This document shows positions 26,907 to 36,465 of a stretch of 64,000 nucleotides of DNA, piece after piece. This DNA comes from Pseudomonas sp. MAG733B (lineage in GTDB: Bacteria > Pseudomonadota > Gammaproteobacteria > Pseudomonadales > Pseudomonadaceae). Location of the stretch: NCBI RefSeq assembly GCF_036884845.1, contig NZ_CP145732.1, forward strand, positions 1,736,001 to 1,800,000, read 5' to 3'. Below the pieces are notes generated by a model, which was not told the origin of the DNA, did no database searches, and was given only the letters and a program-made list of their open reading frames with translations. Both the position numbers and the translations under genes were made by a program. How positions within the stretch are numbered: position 1 is the stretch's first letter; each line of letters opens with the position of its first letter.

Positions 26907-28331
26907 TTAGTGCTTGAACATCACATGCCTTACGACGGTGTAATCCTCCAGTCCATACATGGACATGTCCTTCCCGTACCCGGACAGTTTCTGACCACCG
27001 TGCGGCATTTCGCTGACGAGCATGAAGTGCGTGTTCACCCAGGTGCAGCCGTATTGCAAGCGCGCCGACAGGCGATGGGCGCGGCCGACGTCGGCGGTCC
27101 ACACCGAGGACGCCAGGCCGTAGTCCGAATCGTTGGCCCAGCCCAGCACCTGCGCTTCGTCGCTGAACTTGGTCACCGACACCACCGGCCCAAACACCTC
27201 GCGACGGACGATTTCGTCATCCTGCTGCGCGTCGGCCAGCACCGTTGGTTCGAAGAAGAAACCATTGCCTTCAACCGCCTTGCCGCCCGTGATCAAACGA
27301 ATGTGCGGCTGCGCCACGGCGCGCTCGACGAAACCGGCCACGCGGTCGCGATGCTGCGCAGTGATCAACGGGCCGAGTTCGGTGGCCGGATCATCCTGCA
27401 AACCGTACTTGATGCTGCTGACCGCCGCGCCAAGCTTCTCGACGAACTTGTCGTAGATGCCTTCCTGGGCATAGATACGGCAGGCGGCGGTGCAGTCCTG
27501 GCCGGCGTTGTAGAAACCGAAGGTGCGAATGCCTTCGACGGCGGCATCAATGTCGGCGTCGTCGAAGATGATCACCGGGGCCTTGCCACCGAGTTCCATG
27601 TGCATGCGTTTGACGGTGTCGGCGGTGCTGGAAATGATGTTCGAACCGGTGGCGATCGAGCCGGTCAGCGACACCATGCGTACTTTCGGGTGAGTGACCA
27701 GCGGACTACCCACGGATGGACCACGACCGAACACCAGGTTGAGCACGCCGGCCGGGAAAATTTCCGACGCCAATTGCGCCAGACGCAAGGCGGTCAGCGG
27801 GGTTTGTTCCGATGGCTTGAGCACGACCGTGTTGCCGGCGGCGAGGGCCGGGGCGATTTTCCAGGCGACCATCATCAGCGGGTAGTTCCACGGCGCGATG
27901 GAAGCGATCACGCCTACTGGATCGCGGCGGATCATCGAGGTGTGGCCCGGCAGGTATTCGCCACCGGCCGACCCGCTCATGCAACGGCTGGCACCGGCAA
28001 AGAAGCGGAACACGTCGGCAATCGCCGGGATCTCGTCGTTCAATGCGGCGCTGTAAGGCTTGCCGCAGTTGTCCGATTCCAGTTTGGCCAGCTCTTCGCC
28101 GTGGGCTTCAATGGCATCGGCGAGTTTGAGCAGCAGCAGCGAACGTTCTTTCGGCGGGGTTTGCGACCAGCCGTCGAACGCGGCATCGGCGGCGCGTACG
28201 GCGGCATCGACCTGGGCTTCGCTGGCTTCGTTGATTTCCACCAGCACACGGCCCAGCGCCGGGTTGAATACGGGTTGGGCGGGGCCTTCGCCGTCGAGCA
28301 GTTGGCCGTTGATCAGGAGCTTGGTTTGCAT
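26907..28331 (-). CDS. patD: Gamma-aminobutyraldehyde dehydrogenase (PatD/Prr type), copy 1
   Basis: A 474-aa NAD-dependent aldehyde dehydrogenase, the same length as E. coli PatD (YdcW), which oxidises 4-aminobutanal from putrescine to GABA. The NAD-binding '[13 protein letters not shown]', catalytic Glu in '[10 protein letters not shown]', nucleophilic Cys in '[11 protein letters not shown]' and C-terminal '[15 protein letters not shown]' are seen. The ATG at 28331 gives the family N-terminus [12 protein letters not shown]; the open frame to 28472 is an extension translated from a REP element. It follows the YdcSTUV-type genes on the same strand, beyond that REP. Confidence 0.9.
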   Translation of the reverse strand: MQTKLLINGQLLDGEGPAQPVFNPALGRVLVEINEASEAQVDAAVRAADAAFDGWSQTPPKERSLLLLKLADAIEAHGEELAKLESDNCGKPYSAALNDEIPAIADVFRFFAGASRCMSGSAGGEYLPGHTSMIRRDPVGVIASIAPWNYPLMMVAWKIAPALAAGNTVVLKPSEQTPLTALRLAQLASEIFPAGVLNLVFGRGPSVGSPLVTHPKVRMVSLTGSIATGSNIISSTADTVKRMHMELGGKAPVIIFDDADIDAAVEGIRTFGFYNAGQDCTAACRIYAQEGIYDKFVEKLGAAVSSIKYGLQDDPATELGPLITAQHRDRVAGFVERAVAQPHIRLITGGKAVEGNGFFFEPTVLADAQQDDEIVRREVFGPVVSVTKFSDEAQVLGWANDSDYGLASSVWTADVGRAHRLSARLQYGCTWVNTHFMLVSEMPHGGQKLSGYGKDMSMYGLEDYTVVRHVMFKH

Positions 28332-28383
28332 GGCTTTGTCCTCTTCGAAGCTATTGTTGTTCTTCTGTAGAAACCGCGACCCT

Positions 28384-28473
28384 TGTGGGAGCGGGCTTGC
28401 TCGCGAAGAGGCCATCACATTCAAAGCTGATGGCGACGGAAACACCGCTTTCGCGAGCAAGCCCGCTCCCACA
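28384..28473. repeat. REP-type inverted repeat (GTGGGAGCGGGCTTGCTCGC class)
   Basis: The arms TGTGGGAGCGGGCTTGCTCG and complement are perfect over ~24 bp with a ~40-bp spacer. It lies between the permease gene and patD copy 1. Confidence 0.9.
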
Positions 28474-28509
28474 TGGATCCGGTTTCCACATTGGGAATTG
28501 AGTTTTCAG

Positions 28510-29319
28510 TTATTTCCCGCCACTACCCGCAACGCTCTCACCACCCCGCGTCAGGTAATAGGCACCCAGAATCGGCAGCATGGTCACCATCATCACCAGC
28601 ATCGCCACGACGTTGGTCACCGGCACATCACGAGGCCGGCTGAGCTGGTTGAGCAGCCACAGCGGCAGGGTGCGTTCATGGCCGGCGGTGAAGGTGGTGA
28701 CGATGATCTCGTCGAACGACAGCGCGAACGCCAACATGCCACCGGCCAGCAACGCCGAACCGAGATTCGGCAGGATGATGTAGCGGAACGTCTGCCAGCC
28801 GTCGGCGCCGAGGTCCATCGAGGCCTCGATCAAACTGTGCGAGGTACGACGCAAACGGGCGATGACGTTGTTGTAGACGATCACCACACAGAAGGTCGCG
28901 TGGCCGACGATGATGGTGAACATCCCAGGTTCAATGCCCAGTGTCTTGAAGGTCGCCAGCAGCGCGATCCCGGTGATGATCCCCGGCAGCGCGATGGGCA
29001 GGATCAGCATCAGCGAGATGCCTTGCTTGCCGAAGAAATCCCGGCGGTACAACGCTGCCGACGCCAGCGTGCCGAGGACCATGGCGATCAGCGTGGCAAT
29101 CGAGGCAATCTGCAACGATAGCTTGATCGCTTCCAGTACGTCCGGCCGCGAGAACGCCACGCCGATCCACTTCAAGGTGAAGCCCTTGGGCGGAAAGCTG
29201 AACGCCGCGTCTTCGGTGTTGAAGGCGTAGAGGAAGATGATCAGGATCGGGAAGTGCAGGAAAACCAATCCGCCCCAGGCTGCGATTTTCAGGCCTATTG
29301 AGGCTTTCTCAGAGTGCAT
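28510..29319 (-). CDS. ydcV: ABC transporter permease (YdcV/PotC type)
   Basis: A 269-aa inner-membrane permease with about six TM segments, the PotC-like second permease of a polyamine/PhnT family importer. The EAA loop '[20 protein letters not shown]' docks onto the ATPase. It starts inside the last codons of the preceding permease (11-bp overlap), so the two are coupled. The operon order binding protein, ATPase, permease, permease, PatD matches E. coli ydcS-T-U-V-patD, apart from REP insertions. Confidence 0.88.
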   Translation of the reverse strand: MHSEKASIGLKIAAWGGLVFLHFPILIIFLYAFNTEDAAFSFPPKGFTLKWIGVAFSRPDVLEAIKLSLQIASIATLIAMVLGTLASAALYRRDFFGKQGISLMLILPIALPGIITGIALLATFKTLGIEPGMFTIIVGHATFCVVIVYNNVIARLRRTSHSLIEASMDLGADGWQTFRYIILPNLGSALLAGGMLAFALSFDEIIVTTFTAGHERTLPLWLLNQLSRPRDVPVTNVVAMLVMMVTMLPILGAYYLTRGGESVAGSGGK

Positions 29320-30256
29320 CGAAGGCCCCCAGTCGTTTGACGATGGACAGGTAGATGGCGATCAGCACGATCGGCACCAGCGTGAACGCGGCGGCCATTG
29401 GCATGTTGCCGATTGCTCCTTGCTGGGCATACACCATGCTGCCGACGAAGTAGCCCGGTGGGCCGACGAGTTGCGGCACGATGAAGTCGCCCAGGGTCAG
29501 CGAAAAGGTGAAGATGGAACCTGCGGCAATCCCCGGAATCGACAGCGGCAGAATCACTTGCATGAAGGTCTGGCGCGGCTTGGCACCGAGGTCGGCGGAG
29601 GCATGCAGCAGCGACGGCGGCAGGCGTTCCAGTGAGGCCTGGATCGGCAGGATCATGAACGGCAGCCAGATGTAGACGAACACCATGAAACGCCCCAGGT
29701 GCGAGGTCGACAAGGTGCTACCACCGACGCCCGGAATGCCCAGCACGAACTGCAAAACCGGCTCCAGCCCCAAGTGCTGGACGAACCACTGCGCCACGCC
29801 GCCCTTGGCCAACAGCAACGTCCAGGCATAGGCCTTGACGATGTAACTGGCCCACATCGGCATCATCACCGCGATGTAGAAAAACGCCTTGGTCTTGCCG
29901 GTGGTGTAGCGCGCCATGTAGTAGGCAATCGGGAACGCGACGATGGCGCTGGCGATCGACACGACGATGGCCATGCTCAGGGTGCGCAGGATGATGTCGA
30001 AGTTCGACGGCTGGAACAGCGCGGCGAAGTTCGCCAGGGTCAGGTCTGGCGTGACCGCCATGGTGAAGTCGTCGAAGGTGTAGAAACCTTGCCACAACAA
30101 GGTCAGCAGCGAGCCCAGGTAAATCGCGCCAAACCACAGCAGCGGCGGCACCAGCAGCATCGACAGGTACAGGTTCGGTCGGCGATACAACAGGTTGGAA
30201 AACCTGCGCAACGGCGAGCCGCCCGATGAGGTTGGAGAAATGGCCAAGGTGCTCAT
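29309..30256 (-). CDS. ydcU: ABC transporter permease (YdcU/PotB type)
   Basis: A 315-aa PotB-like permease with an N-terminal TM ('[19 protein letters not shown]'), further TM segments and the EAA loop '[20 protein letters not shown]'. The ATG at 30256 is chosen because GGGGTG lies just upstream and the start touches the stop of the ATPase gene; the open frame reaching 30274 adds 6 aa only. With YdcV it forms the channel. Substrate class (polyamine-like) comes from homology and neighbours. Confidence 0.88.
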   Translation of the reverse strand: MSTLAISPTSSGGSPLRRFSNLLYRRPNLYLSMLLVPPLLWFGAIYLGSLLTLLWQGFYTFDDFTMAVTPDLTLANFAALFQPSNFDIILRTLSMAIVVSIASAIVAFPIAYYMARYTTGKTKAFFYIAVMMPMWASYIVKAYAWTLLLAKGGVAQWFVQHLGLEPVLQFVLGIPGVGGSTLSTSHLGRFMVFVYIWLPFMILPIQASLERLPPSLLHASADLGAKPRQTFMQVILPLSIPGIAAGSIFTFSLTLGDFIVPQLVGPPGYFVGSMVYAQQGAIGNMPMAAAFTLVPIVLIAIYLSIVKRLGAFDAL

Positions 30257-30257
30257 T

Positions 30258-31295
30258 TCACACCCCGCCGGCAACGGTGTCGTGCAACTGGACCATCGCT
30301 TCCCGCGCCCAGCGCGCGCTGAGGAGCTGCCCGGTCTGGTGTTGCGCGCTGCTGTCGATCCACTGATTGTTGGCCTGGCTGATGTTCAGGGTCTGGCCGT
30401 TTTCCAGCTTCAGTTCGTAGCGGGTGGCGCTGCCTTGATACTGGATGTCGTGCAGCAAGCCGCTGACTTCGATCTCGTGACTGGCCAGCGGCCCTTCGGC
30501 GAAACGCACGTGTTCCGGGCGAATCGAAAACGGCTGTGGATTGCCGCTCAACTGCTTGGCCAAATCACCGCGAATCACGTTGGACGTGCCGACGAATTCA
30601 GCGACGAAGGTGGTTGCGGGTTTCATGTACAGGTTGCGCGGGGTGTCGACCTGTTCGATGCGGCCCTTGTTGAACACGGCGACACGATCGGACATCGACA
30701 GCGCTTCGGTCTGGTCGTGGGTGACGAAAATGAAGGTGATGCCGAGTTGGCGTTGCAGCTTTTTCAGCTCGCCTTGCATTTGCTCGCGCAGTTTCAAGTC
30801 CAGCGCCCCAAGCGGTTCGTCGAGCAACAGCACGCGCGGGCGATTGACCAACGCACGGGCCAGGGCCACACGCTGGCGCTGACCGCCGGAAAGCTGCACC
30901 GGTTTTCGCTCGCCGTAGCCGCCGAGGGCGACCATGTCGAGGGCTTCTGCGGCGCGCTTGAGGCGTTCGGCCTTGCCGACGCCTTTGACCTTCAAACCAT
31001 AGGCGACGTTGTCGCGAACGTTCATGTGCGGGAACAGCGCGTAATCCTGGAACACGGTGTTCACGTCACGCTGATACGGCGGAAGGCCGGCGGCCTCTTC
31101 GCCATGAATGCGGATGGAGCCTGCGCTCGGTTGTTCAAAACCGGCGATCAGGCGCAAACAGGTGGTTTTGCCCGAACCCGAAGGCCCCAGCATGGAGAAA
31201 AACTCGCCGTCCTGGATGTCGATGGAAACCCGGTCAACGGCTTTCACTTCGCCGAATTGACGGGAAACGTTGGTGAACTGGACTGCAAGCGTCAT
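30258..31295 (-). CDS. ydcT: ABC transporter ATP-binding protein (YdcT/PotA type)
   Basis: A 345-aa PotA-like ATPase. Walker A GPSGSGKTT, Q-loop 'TVFQDYALFPH', signature 'LSGGQRQRVALARAL', Walker B 'VLLLDEPLGALD', H-loop 'IFVTHDQTEAL', and a C-terminal TOBE-type regulatory domain from about residue 240. The ATG at 31295 sits 9 nt after GGAG; a TTG codon at 31310 extends the frame by 5 aa and is less likely. It drives import through YdcU/YdcV. Confidence 0.9.
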   Translation of the reverse strand: MTLAVQFTNVSRQFGEVKAVDRVSIDIQDGEFFSMLGPSGSGKTTCLRLIAGFEQPSAGSIRIHGEEAAGLPPYQRDVNTVFQDYALFPHMNVRDNVAYGLKVKGVGKAERLKRAAEALDMVALGGYGERKPVQLSGGQRQRVALARALVNRPRVLLLDEPLGALDLKLREQMQGELKKLQRQLGITFIFVTHDQTEALSMSDRVAVFNKGRIEQVDTPRNLYMKPATTFVAEFVGTSNVIRGDLAKQLSGNPQPFSIRPEHVRFAEGPLASHEIEVSGLLHDIQYQGSATRYELKLENGQTLNISQANNQWIDSSAQHQTGQLLSARWAREAMVQLHDTVAGGV

Positions 31296-31409
31296 GGTGC
31301 GGTGCTCCAAAAAGGCGAGGGCCGTCGCAGCGGCCCTGCCTGGACTTCTGAAAAAGCAAAAACTTTTATCTGCTAGCCGAGTGCGGTAGCGGCGAGGACG
31401 GTGATCAAG

Positions 31410-31499
31410 TGTGGGAGCGGGCTTGCTCGCGAAAGCGGAGTGTCAGTCACCATCAGTATTTGCTGACAGGGCCCCTTCGCGAGCAAGCCCGCTCCCACA
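31410..31499. repeat. REP-type inverted repeat between ydcS and ydcT
   Basis: Arms of the GTGGGAGCGGGCTTGCTCGC class are perfect over ~24 bp. Sitting right after the binding-protein gene, the RNA hairpin could protect ydcS mRNA and lower expression of the downstream ATPase, as REPs do in other ABC operons. Confidence 0.9.
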
Positions 31500-31524
31500 T
31501 TGGTTCTGTGTCGCCCGCCAGGGC

Positions 31525-32676
31525 TTACCTACCGCCCATGATCGCGATGTAATCCTGGGTCCAGCGGCTGTACGGCACGAATTTGCCGCCTTCAGCCTGC
31601 GGGGTTTTCCAGAAGGCGATCTTGTCGAACTGGTCGAAACCGTTGGTCTTGCAGCCCTCGGCGCCAAGCAGTTCGCTCTCCTTGCACGCCGCTGGCACGG
31701 CTGGCAACGAACCAAACCACGCCGCTACGTCACCCTGGACTTTCGGTTGCAGCGACCAGTCCATCCACTTGTAGGCGCAGTTCGGGTGCTTGGCTTCGGC
31801 GTGCAACATGGTGGTGTCGGCCCACCCGGTGGCGCCTTCTTTCGGGATGGTCGAAGCGATCGGCTGCTTCTCGTTGATCAGGCCGTTGACCTGATACGGC
31901 CAAGCGCCGGACGCGACCACGCCTTCGTTCTTGAAGTCACTCATTTGCACGGTGGTGTCGTGCCAGTAACGGTGGATCAACGGCTGCTGCGCGCGCAGCA
32001 GATCAAGCACAGCCTTGTACTGCGCTTCGGTCAGTTCGTAGGGGTTCTGGATGCCCAGTTCCGGCTTGGCGGTTTTCAGGTACAGCGCCGCGTCGGCGAT
32101 GTAGATCGGGCCGTCATAGGCCTGCACGCGCCCCTTGTTCGGCTTGCCGTCCGGCAGGCTCTCGGCATTGAACAACACGCCCCAACTGTCGGGAGCGGTC
32201 TTGAACACATTGGTGTTGTACATCAGCACGTTCGGGCCCCACTGATACGGGGTGCCGTAGGTCTGCTTGTTGACCACGTACCACGGCGCATCTTTCAGCC
32301 GCGGGTCGAGGTTTTTCCAGTTCGGGATCAGCGCCGTGTTGATCGGCTGCACACGCTTGCCGACGATCAGTCGCAGCGAAGCATCACCGGACGCGGTCAC
32401 CAGGTCGTAACCGCCCTTGGCCATCAGGCTGACCATCTCATCGGAGGTGGCAGCGGTTTTCACGTTGACCTTGCAGCCGGTTTCTTTCTCGAAACCGGTC
32501 ACCCAGTCATAAGCCTTGTCGCTTTCGCCACGTTCGATATAGCCGGGCCACGCCACGATATCCAGCTGACCTTCGCCGGCACCGACAGCCTTCAGCGGCT
32601 CGGCGGCCTGGATACTGGCACTGGCCAGCAGCGCGGTGGTGATTGCACTGAGCAGTGCGGTCTTGTGCACGAACAT
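31525..32676 (-). CDS. ydcS: ABC transporter substrate-binding protein (YdcS/PotF-like)
   Basis: A 383-aa periplasmic binding protein with signal peptide MFVHKTALLSAITTALLASA, cleaved near IQAA-E. The polyamine-type SBP fold shows 'LDIVAWPGYIERG', 'GYDLVTASGDASLRLI', 'YGTPYQWGPNVLMYN' and 'SGAWPYQVNGL'. AGAGGGA lies upstream of the ATG. The family (YdcS) was first linked to polyamines and to PHB metabolism in E. coli; here the two PatD-type genes favour an amine. It is first of the ydcSTUV operon. Substrate inferred. Confidence 0.88.
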   Translation of the reverse strand: MFVHKTALLSAITTALLASASIQAAEPLKAVGAGEGQLDIVAWPGYIERGESDKAYDWVTGFEKETGCKVNVKTAATSDEMVSLMAKGGYDLVTASGDASLRLIVGKRVQPINTALIPNWKNLDPRLKDAPWYVVNKQTYGTPYQWGPNVLMYNTNVFKTAPDSWGVLFNAESLPDGKPNKGRVQAYDGPIYIADAALYLKTAKPELGIQNPYELTEAQYKAVLDLLRAQQPLIHRYWHDTTVQMSDFKNEGVVASGAWPYQVNGLINEKQPIASTIPKEGATGWADTTMLHAEAKHPNCAYKWMDWSLQPKVQGDVAAWFGSLPAVPAACKESELLGAEGCKTNGFDQFDKIAFWKTPQAEGGKFVPYSRWTQDYIAIMGGR

Positions 32677-32759
32677 GGGAATTCCCTCTTCTTTAAATTA
32701 TGGTCGGGGCAGTTGTGAACGTGGTGAAGCATGCCGTTAGCGGCTTGTTATTAGCGTAG

Positions 32760-34247
32760 TCAGAGATGTTGTCCGTGGCGCGCCATGATGTGCCGCACCA
32801 CGCTGTAGTCCTGGAGCGAATCGCTGGAGAGGTCTTTGCCGTAACCCGAGCGCTTGAGGCCGCCGTGGGGCATTTCGCTGACCAGCATGAAATGGCTGTT
32901 GATCCAGGTGCAGCCGTACTGCAAGCGCGCCGCGACCTGCATCGCCTTGTCCAGGTTCTGGGTCCAGACCGACGACGCCAGGCCGTATTCCGAATCGTTG
33001 GCCCAGTCCACCGCTTGTTCCAGTTGATCGAAGCGGGTCACGGTGACCACTGGCCCGAACACTTCGCGCTGGACGATTTCATCGCTTTGTTTGCAACCGG
33101 CCAGCAACGTCGGCTGGTAATAGAAGCCGGCGCCGGAATGCACCGCGGCACCGGTCACCCGCTCAATGTGCGGCTGGCCGAGGGCGCGTTCGACGAAACT
33201 GGCCACGCGGTCGCGCTGGCGAGTGCTGATCAACGGGCCGATCTCGTTGTCGGCATCGCGCTTGCCGGCGAAGCGCAGGCTGCTGACGGCGGCGCCGAGC
33301 TCGGCCACCAAGCGGTCGTGAATTCCGGCTTGTGCATAAACCCGGCACGCGGCGGTGCAATCCTGCCCGGCGTTGTAATAGCCATAAGTGCGCACACCTT
33401 CGACGACTGCCTGGATGTCGGCATCGTTGCAGACGATCAGCGGGGCTTTGCCGCCGAGTTCGAGGTGGGTGCGCTTGAGGGTTTTGGCCGCGGCCTGAAG
33501 GATTTTCTGGCCAGTGACGATATCGCCGGTCAGCGACACCATGCGCACTTTAGGATGACTGACCAAATGGCTGCCGACGCCTTCACCGCCACCGCAGACA
33601 ATGTTGATGACGCCGTGTGGCAGGATTTCGGCTAGCGCCGGGGCCAGAGCCAGGATCGACAGCGGCGTGTGTTCCGAAGGCTTGAACACCAGCGTATTGC
33701 CAGCGGCCAGGGCCGGGGCGATTTTCCACGCGGCCATCATGATCGGGTAGTTCCACGGCGCGATAGACGCTACGACACCGATAGGATCGCGCCGCACCAT
33801 GCTGGTGTAGCCCGGCAGGTATTCACCGCTGAGCTGGCCGGTCTGGCAGCGCACGGCCCCGGCGAAGAAACGGAACACGTCTACCGTGGCGCTCAGGTCG
33901 TCTTGACGGGCCAGGTGCAGCGGCTTACCGCAGTTCAAGGATTCGAGGCGGGCGAGCAGGTCGGCGTTTTTTTCGATGGCGTTGGCGATGTCCAGCAACA
34001 GGTTCGAGCGCTGCTGCGGCGTGGTCCGCGACCAACCGGCGAAGGCGCGGTGGGCGGCGAGGATGGCGGCTTCGACTTGTTCGGTGCTGGCTTCGGCGAT
34101 CTGCGTCAGGACTTCGCCGGTGGCCGGGTTGAGAATCGGCTCGACACAGCCTTGCCCTGCGACTAATTCACCATCGATCAACAACGCGGTGAACAACGGG
34201 GTCTGCGCACCAGCCATTTTTCGGGTTCTCTTTTCTTGTGTGGCCAT
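32760..34247 (-). CDS. Aldehyde dehydrogenase (PatD/Prr type), copy 2
   Basis: A 495-aa paralogue of the dehydrogenase at 26907-28331, sharing long blocks such as '[20 protein letters not shown]', '[12 protein letters not shown]', '[19 protein letters not shown]' and '[20 protein letters not shown]'. The catalytic Glu and Cys are both present. The ATG at 34247 has GAGGGAG five bases upstream; a second ATG at 34217 (MAGAQ) would give 485 aa. The open frame to 34481 runs into the lysR gene and is rejected. It likely oxidises an aminoaldehyde; which copy is the true GABA-aldehyde enzyme cannot be said. Confidence 0.88.
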   Translation of the reverse strand: MATQEKRTRKMAGAQTPLFTALLIDGELVAGQGCVEPILNPATGEVLTQIAEASTEQVEAAILAAHRAFAGWSRTTPQQRSNLLLDIANAIEKNADLLARLESLNCGKPLHLARQDDLSATVDVFRFFAGAVRCQTGQLSGEYLPGYTSMVRRDPIGVVASIAPWNYPIMMAAWKIAPALAAGNTLVFKPSEHTPLSILALAPALAEILPHGVINIVCGGGEGVGSHLVSHPKVRMVSLTGDIVTGQKILQAAAKTLKRTHLELGGKAPLIVCNDADIQAVVEGVRTYGYYNAGQDCTAACRVYAQAGIHDRLVAELGAAVSSLRFAGKRDADNEIGPLISTRQRDRVASFVERALGQPHIERVTGAAVHSGAGFYYQPTLLAGCKQSDEIVQREVFGPVVTVTRFDQLEQAVDWANDSEYGLASSVWTQNLDKAMQVAARLQYGCTWINSHFMLVSEMPHGGLKRSGYGKDLSSDSLQDYSVVRHIMARHGQHL

Positions 34248-34281
34248 GCTGCTCCCTCTGTCTCGGGCGCCGGCCGTCTTA

Positions 34282-34289
34282 TATAGATG
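34282..34289. promoter_or_regulatory. TATAGATG motif upstream of aldehyde dehydrogenase copy 2
   Basis: The octamer TATAGATG here recurs at 35291-35298 upstream of the lysR gene. It could be a regulator half-site or part of a -10 region. The evidence is only the recurrence. Confidence 0.25.
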
Positions 34290-34350
34290 CAGCAAGACTA
34301 GTGCGCGGACCCGAGGTCGACAAATTCTAAATACTGAAGGTGGCGTTCGA

Positions 34351-35265
34351 TTAAATAGATGGCTTGCGTCCGCCGTGGGGTTGTTCCCGCGCGACGGTGA
34401 GAAACGGGTCGACCAATGCCGGGCGCGCCGTGCCACGACGCCAGGCCAGGCCGACGTCGAGGGTCTGGCTGAGGTCGGCAATCGGCCGCGCTTCGATGAT
34501 GTCGCCCTCGAGCGACCATGGGCGATAGGTCATGTCAGGCTGGATCGACACGCCCAATCCGGCAGCAACCAGGCTTCGCACCGCTTCGGTCGAGGCGGTG
34601 CGCAAGGTGATGCGCGGTTGCAGCGAGGCCGCCGTCCACATGCGCTGGGCGTTGCGGTCCATTTCATCGACGTTCAGCTGAATCAACGGCTCGCGGGCCA
34701 CGTCGGCGAGGTTGATGCTGTCGTGTTCCAGCAACGGATGCTGGGCCGGCAGCCAGAGCCGGTGGGGCGAGTGAGTCAGCACTTCGGTTTGCAAGGCGTG
34801 ACGGTCTTCGAGGTTGGAAAGGATCAGCACACCGACATCGATCTCGCCGCTGACCAGCAAATGCTCGATGTACGGGCGCTCGTCTTCCATCACGCGGATT
34901 TCGACGTTGGGATAAGCGCGCTGAAAGCGGGTGAGCAAATCCGCCAGGTAATAACCGGCCACCAGGCTGGTCACCCCGATGATCAACTGCCCGGCGACCT
35001 GATCGGTGCTTTGTTGCAGGCTGCGTTTGGCGTTGTCCACGGTGGCCAGAATCAAGTGGGCCTGGCGCAGAAACTGGTGACCCTGGTGGGTCAGGGTCAT
35101 GCCCTTGGCGTGGCGGTTGAACAGGCTGACGCCGATCTCTTCTTCCAGTTGCTGGATCGCCAGGGTCAGGGTTGATTGGGAAATGAACGCGGTTTGCGCG
35201 GCGGCGGAGATTGAGCCGGTCTCGGCCACGGCGATGAAATGACGGATCTGACGCAAGGTCATCAT
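34351..35265 (-). CDS. LysR-type transcriptional regulator
   Basis: A 304-aa LysR regulator. The N-terminal HTH is '[29 protein letters not shown]' read across residues 17-45, and the effector domain starts near 90 ('[20 protein letters not shown]'). It begins with two Met codons (35265/35262) with no good ribosome site, so the exact start is uncertain. It precedes the dehydrogenase/ydcSTUV genes on the same strand and is the likely local regulator, probably responding to an amine or amino acid. LysR members usually control a neighbour and themselves. Confidence 0.88.
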   Translation of the reverse strand: MMTLRQIRHFIAVAETGSISAAAQTAFISQSTLTLAIQQLEEEIGVSLFNRHAKGMTLTHQGHQFLRQAHLILATVDNAKRSLQQSTDQVAGQLIIGVTSLVAGYYLADLLTRFQRAYPNVEIRVMEDERPYIEHLLVSGEIDVGVLILSNLEDRHALQTEVLTHSPHRLWLPAQHPLLEHDSINLADVAREPLIQLNVDEMDRNAQRMWTAASLQPRITLRTASTEAVRSLVAAGLGVSIQPDMTYRPWSLEGDIIEARPIADLSQTLDVGLAWRRGTARPALVDPFLTVAREQPHGGRKPSI

Positions 35266-35290
35266 GGAGGAATACCCAGTGGGCGGTTTT

Positions 35291-35316
35291 TATAGATGGG
35301 TTCGAGTGTATATCCA
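35291..35316. promoter_or_regulatory. Candidate LysR-type site upstream of the lysR gene
   Basis: ATGG-N14-CCAT (from TATAGATGG to CCATTTT) forms an interrupted dyad 26-50 bp upstream of the regulator start, containing the TATAGATG octamer. The length fits LysR-type autoregulatory sites. Confidence 0.35.
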
Positions 35317-35441
35317 TTTTTACGAAAGGTACGTTGCCTTGGAGCAACATCTGGAAGCACTCTCGCTGGCCGGGTTACGGCACTTTCGATCTAGGCTGGT
35401 GGCCTCAAGGTTCGGTTAAACCTTTTAAGTGGAGGCGAAAA

Positions 35442-36164
35442 ATGAACACCCGTGGATTGCTCGATCAACTCCTCAAGTCGGGCCAGGACATGTTGCAGAA
35501 CAAGGCCGGCGGGACGCAGAACAAGGCGTCCGGGGGAGCTCTGGGCGGGTTGCTCGGCGGTAACGGCGGCTCGGGCGGCATCGGCAGCCTGCTTTCCGGC
35601 GCAGGCGGTGGTGCCTTGGCGGCCGGTGCGATGGGCCTGCTGCTGGGCAGCAAGAAGGCACGCAAGGTTGGCGGCAAGGTCGCGGTCTATGGCGGCCTGG
35701 CCGCTTTGGGCGTGATTGCCTATAAAGCCTATGGCAACTGGCAGGCGCAGCAGGGCAGCGCGCCGAAGACCGAACCACAAACCCTCGACCGCTTGCCGGC
35801 GGCGCAAGTCGAGCAGCACAGCCAGGCGATTCTCAAGGCGCTGGTGGCGGCAGCCAAGGCTGACGGGCACATCGACGAGCGCGAGCGCGAACTGATCGAG
35901 GGCGAATTCACCAAGCTCGACAACGATCAGGAGCTGCAACACTGGCTGCACGCCGAACTCAACAAACCGCTGGACCCCAGCGACGTCGCCCGCGCCGCCA
36001 GCACCCCGGAAATGGCTGCCGAGATGTACATCGCCAGTGTGATGCTGGTCGATGAGGAGAGCTTCATGGAGAAGTCCTACCTCGATGAACTGGCACGCCA
36101 GCTCAAGCTGGAGCCGGGTTTAAAGGCGGAATTGGAGAAGCAGGTGCGACAGGCCTCTCTGTAA
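35442..36164 (+). CDS. DUF533 / YebE-like tellurite-resistance-type (TerB fold) protein
   Basis: A 240-aa protein. The first ~70 residues are very Gly/Ala-rich ('GGALGGLLGGNGGSGGIGSL'), followed by a hydrophobic segment ('VAVYGGLAALGVIAYKAYG', ~80-98) and a C-terminal TerB-like helical domain from about 120 ('AAKADGHIDERERELIEGEF'). It matches the YebE/DUF533 family, inner-membrane proteins of unknown role often induced by envelope stress. The ATG at 35442 is preceded by GGAGG at 8 nt; the longer open frame is rejected. It is divergent from lysR. Confidence 0.88.
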   Translation: MNTRGLLDQLLKSGQDMLQNKAGGTQNKASGGALGGLLGGNGGSGGIGSLLSGAGGGALAAGAMGLLLGSKKARKVGGKVAVYGGLAALGVIAYKAYGNWQAQQGSAPKTEPQTLDRLPAAQVEQHSQAILKALVAAAKADGHIDERERELIEGEFTKLDNDQELQHWLHAELNKPLDPSDVARAASTPEMAAEMYIASVMLVDEESFMEKSYLDELARQLKLEPGLKAELEKQVRQASL

Positions 36165-36465
36165 ACCCTGAAAAGATCGCAGCCTGCGGCAGCTCCTACA
36201 TTGGATCGTTTTCCACTTGTAGGAGCTGCCGCAGGCTGCGGTCTTTTTGTCTTTCAAGCAGTACTCAATTTCTCAATGACCATTCCACGGCCCCTTTCTA
36301 CCGAATCACCCCTAACACTCATCCCCCCAATTAACGGAAAGTCCCAACCCAGAGCCCATCCCGGCTTTTTTCGGCGGGATGAGAAGTGGTGCGCAACCGT
36401 CTTATAAATGAAACAGCGCCCTCGGCTATACTCCCCGCATTTCGAAGTGCCCCCGAGGACTGACT
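36165..36465. other. 301-bp intergenic region before the wsp operon
   Basis: The first 80 bp is the REP/terminator. The rest is comparatively AT-rich and holds a good -10 hexamer, TATACT at 36427-36432, 33 bp before the wspA GTG. No convincing -35 was found at 16-18 bp, so an activator or another sigma factor may be involved. No gene is seen. Confidence 0.5.
36174..36247. repeat. REP-type inverted repeat (GCAGCCTGCGGCAGCTCC class), terminator-like
   Basis: The ~27-bp arms AGATCGCAGCCTGCGGCAGC and complement enclose an 18-nt spacer, and the right arm runs into CTTTTTG. It follows the DUF533 stop by ~10 bp and probably terminates it. Confidence 0.88.

Noticed and set aside
28332..28472. 47-aa N-terminal extension of PatD copy 1
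   Set aside because: It is translated from a REP element (MGAGLLAKA type peptide, which also appears in open frames through other REPs at 31411 and 50721).
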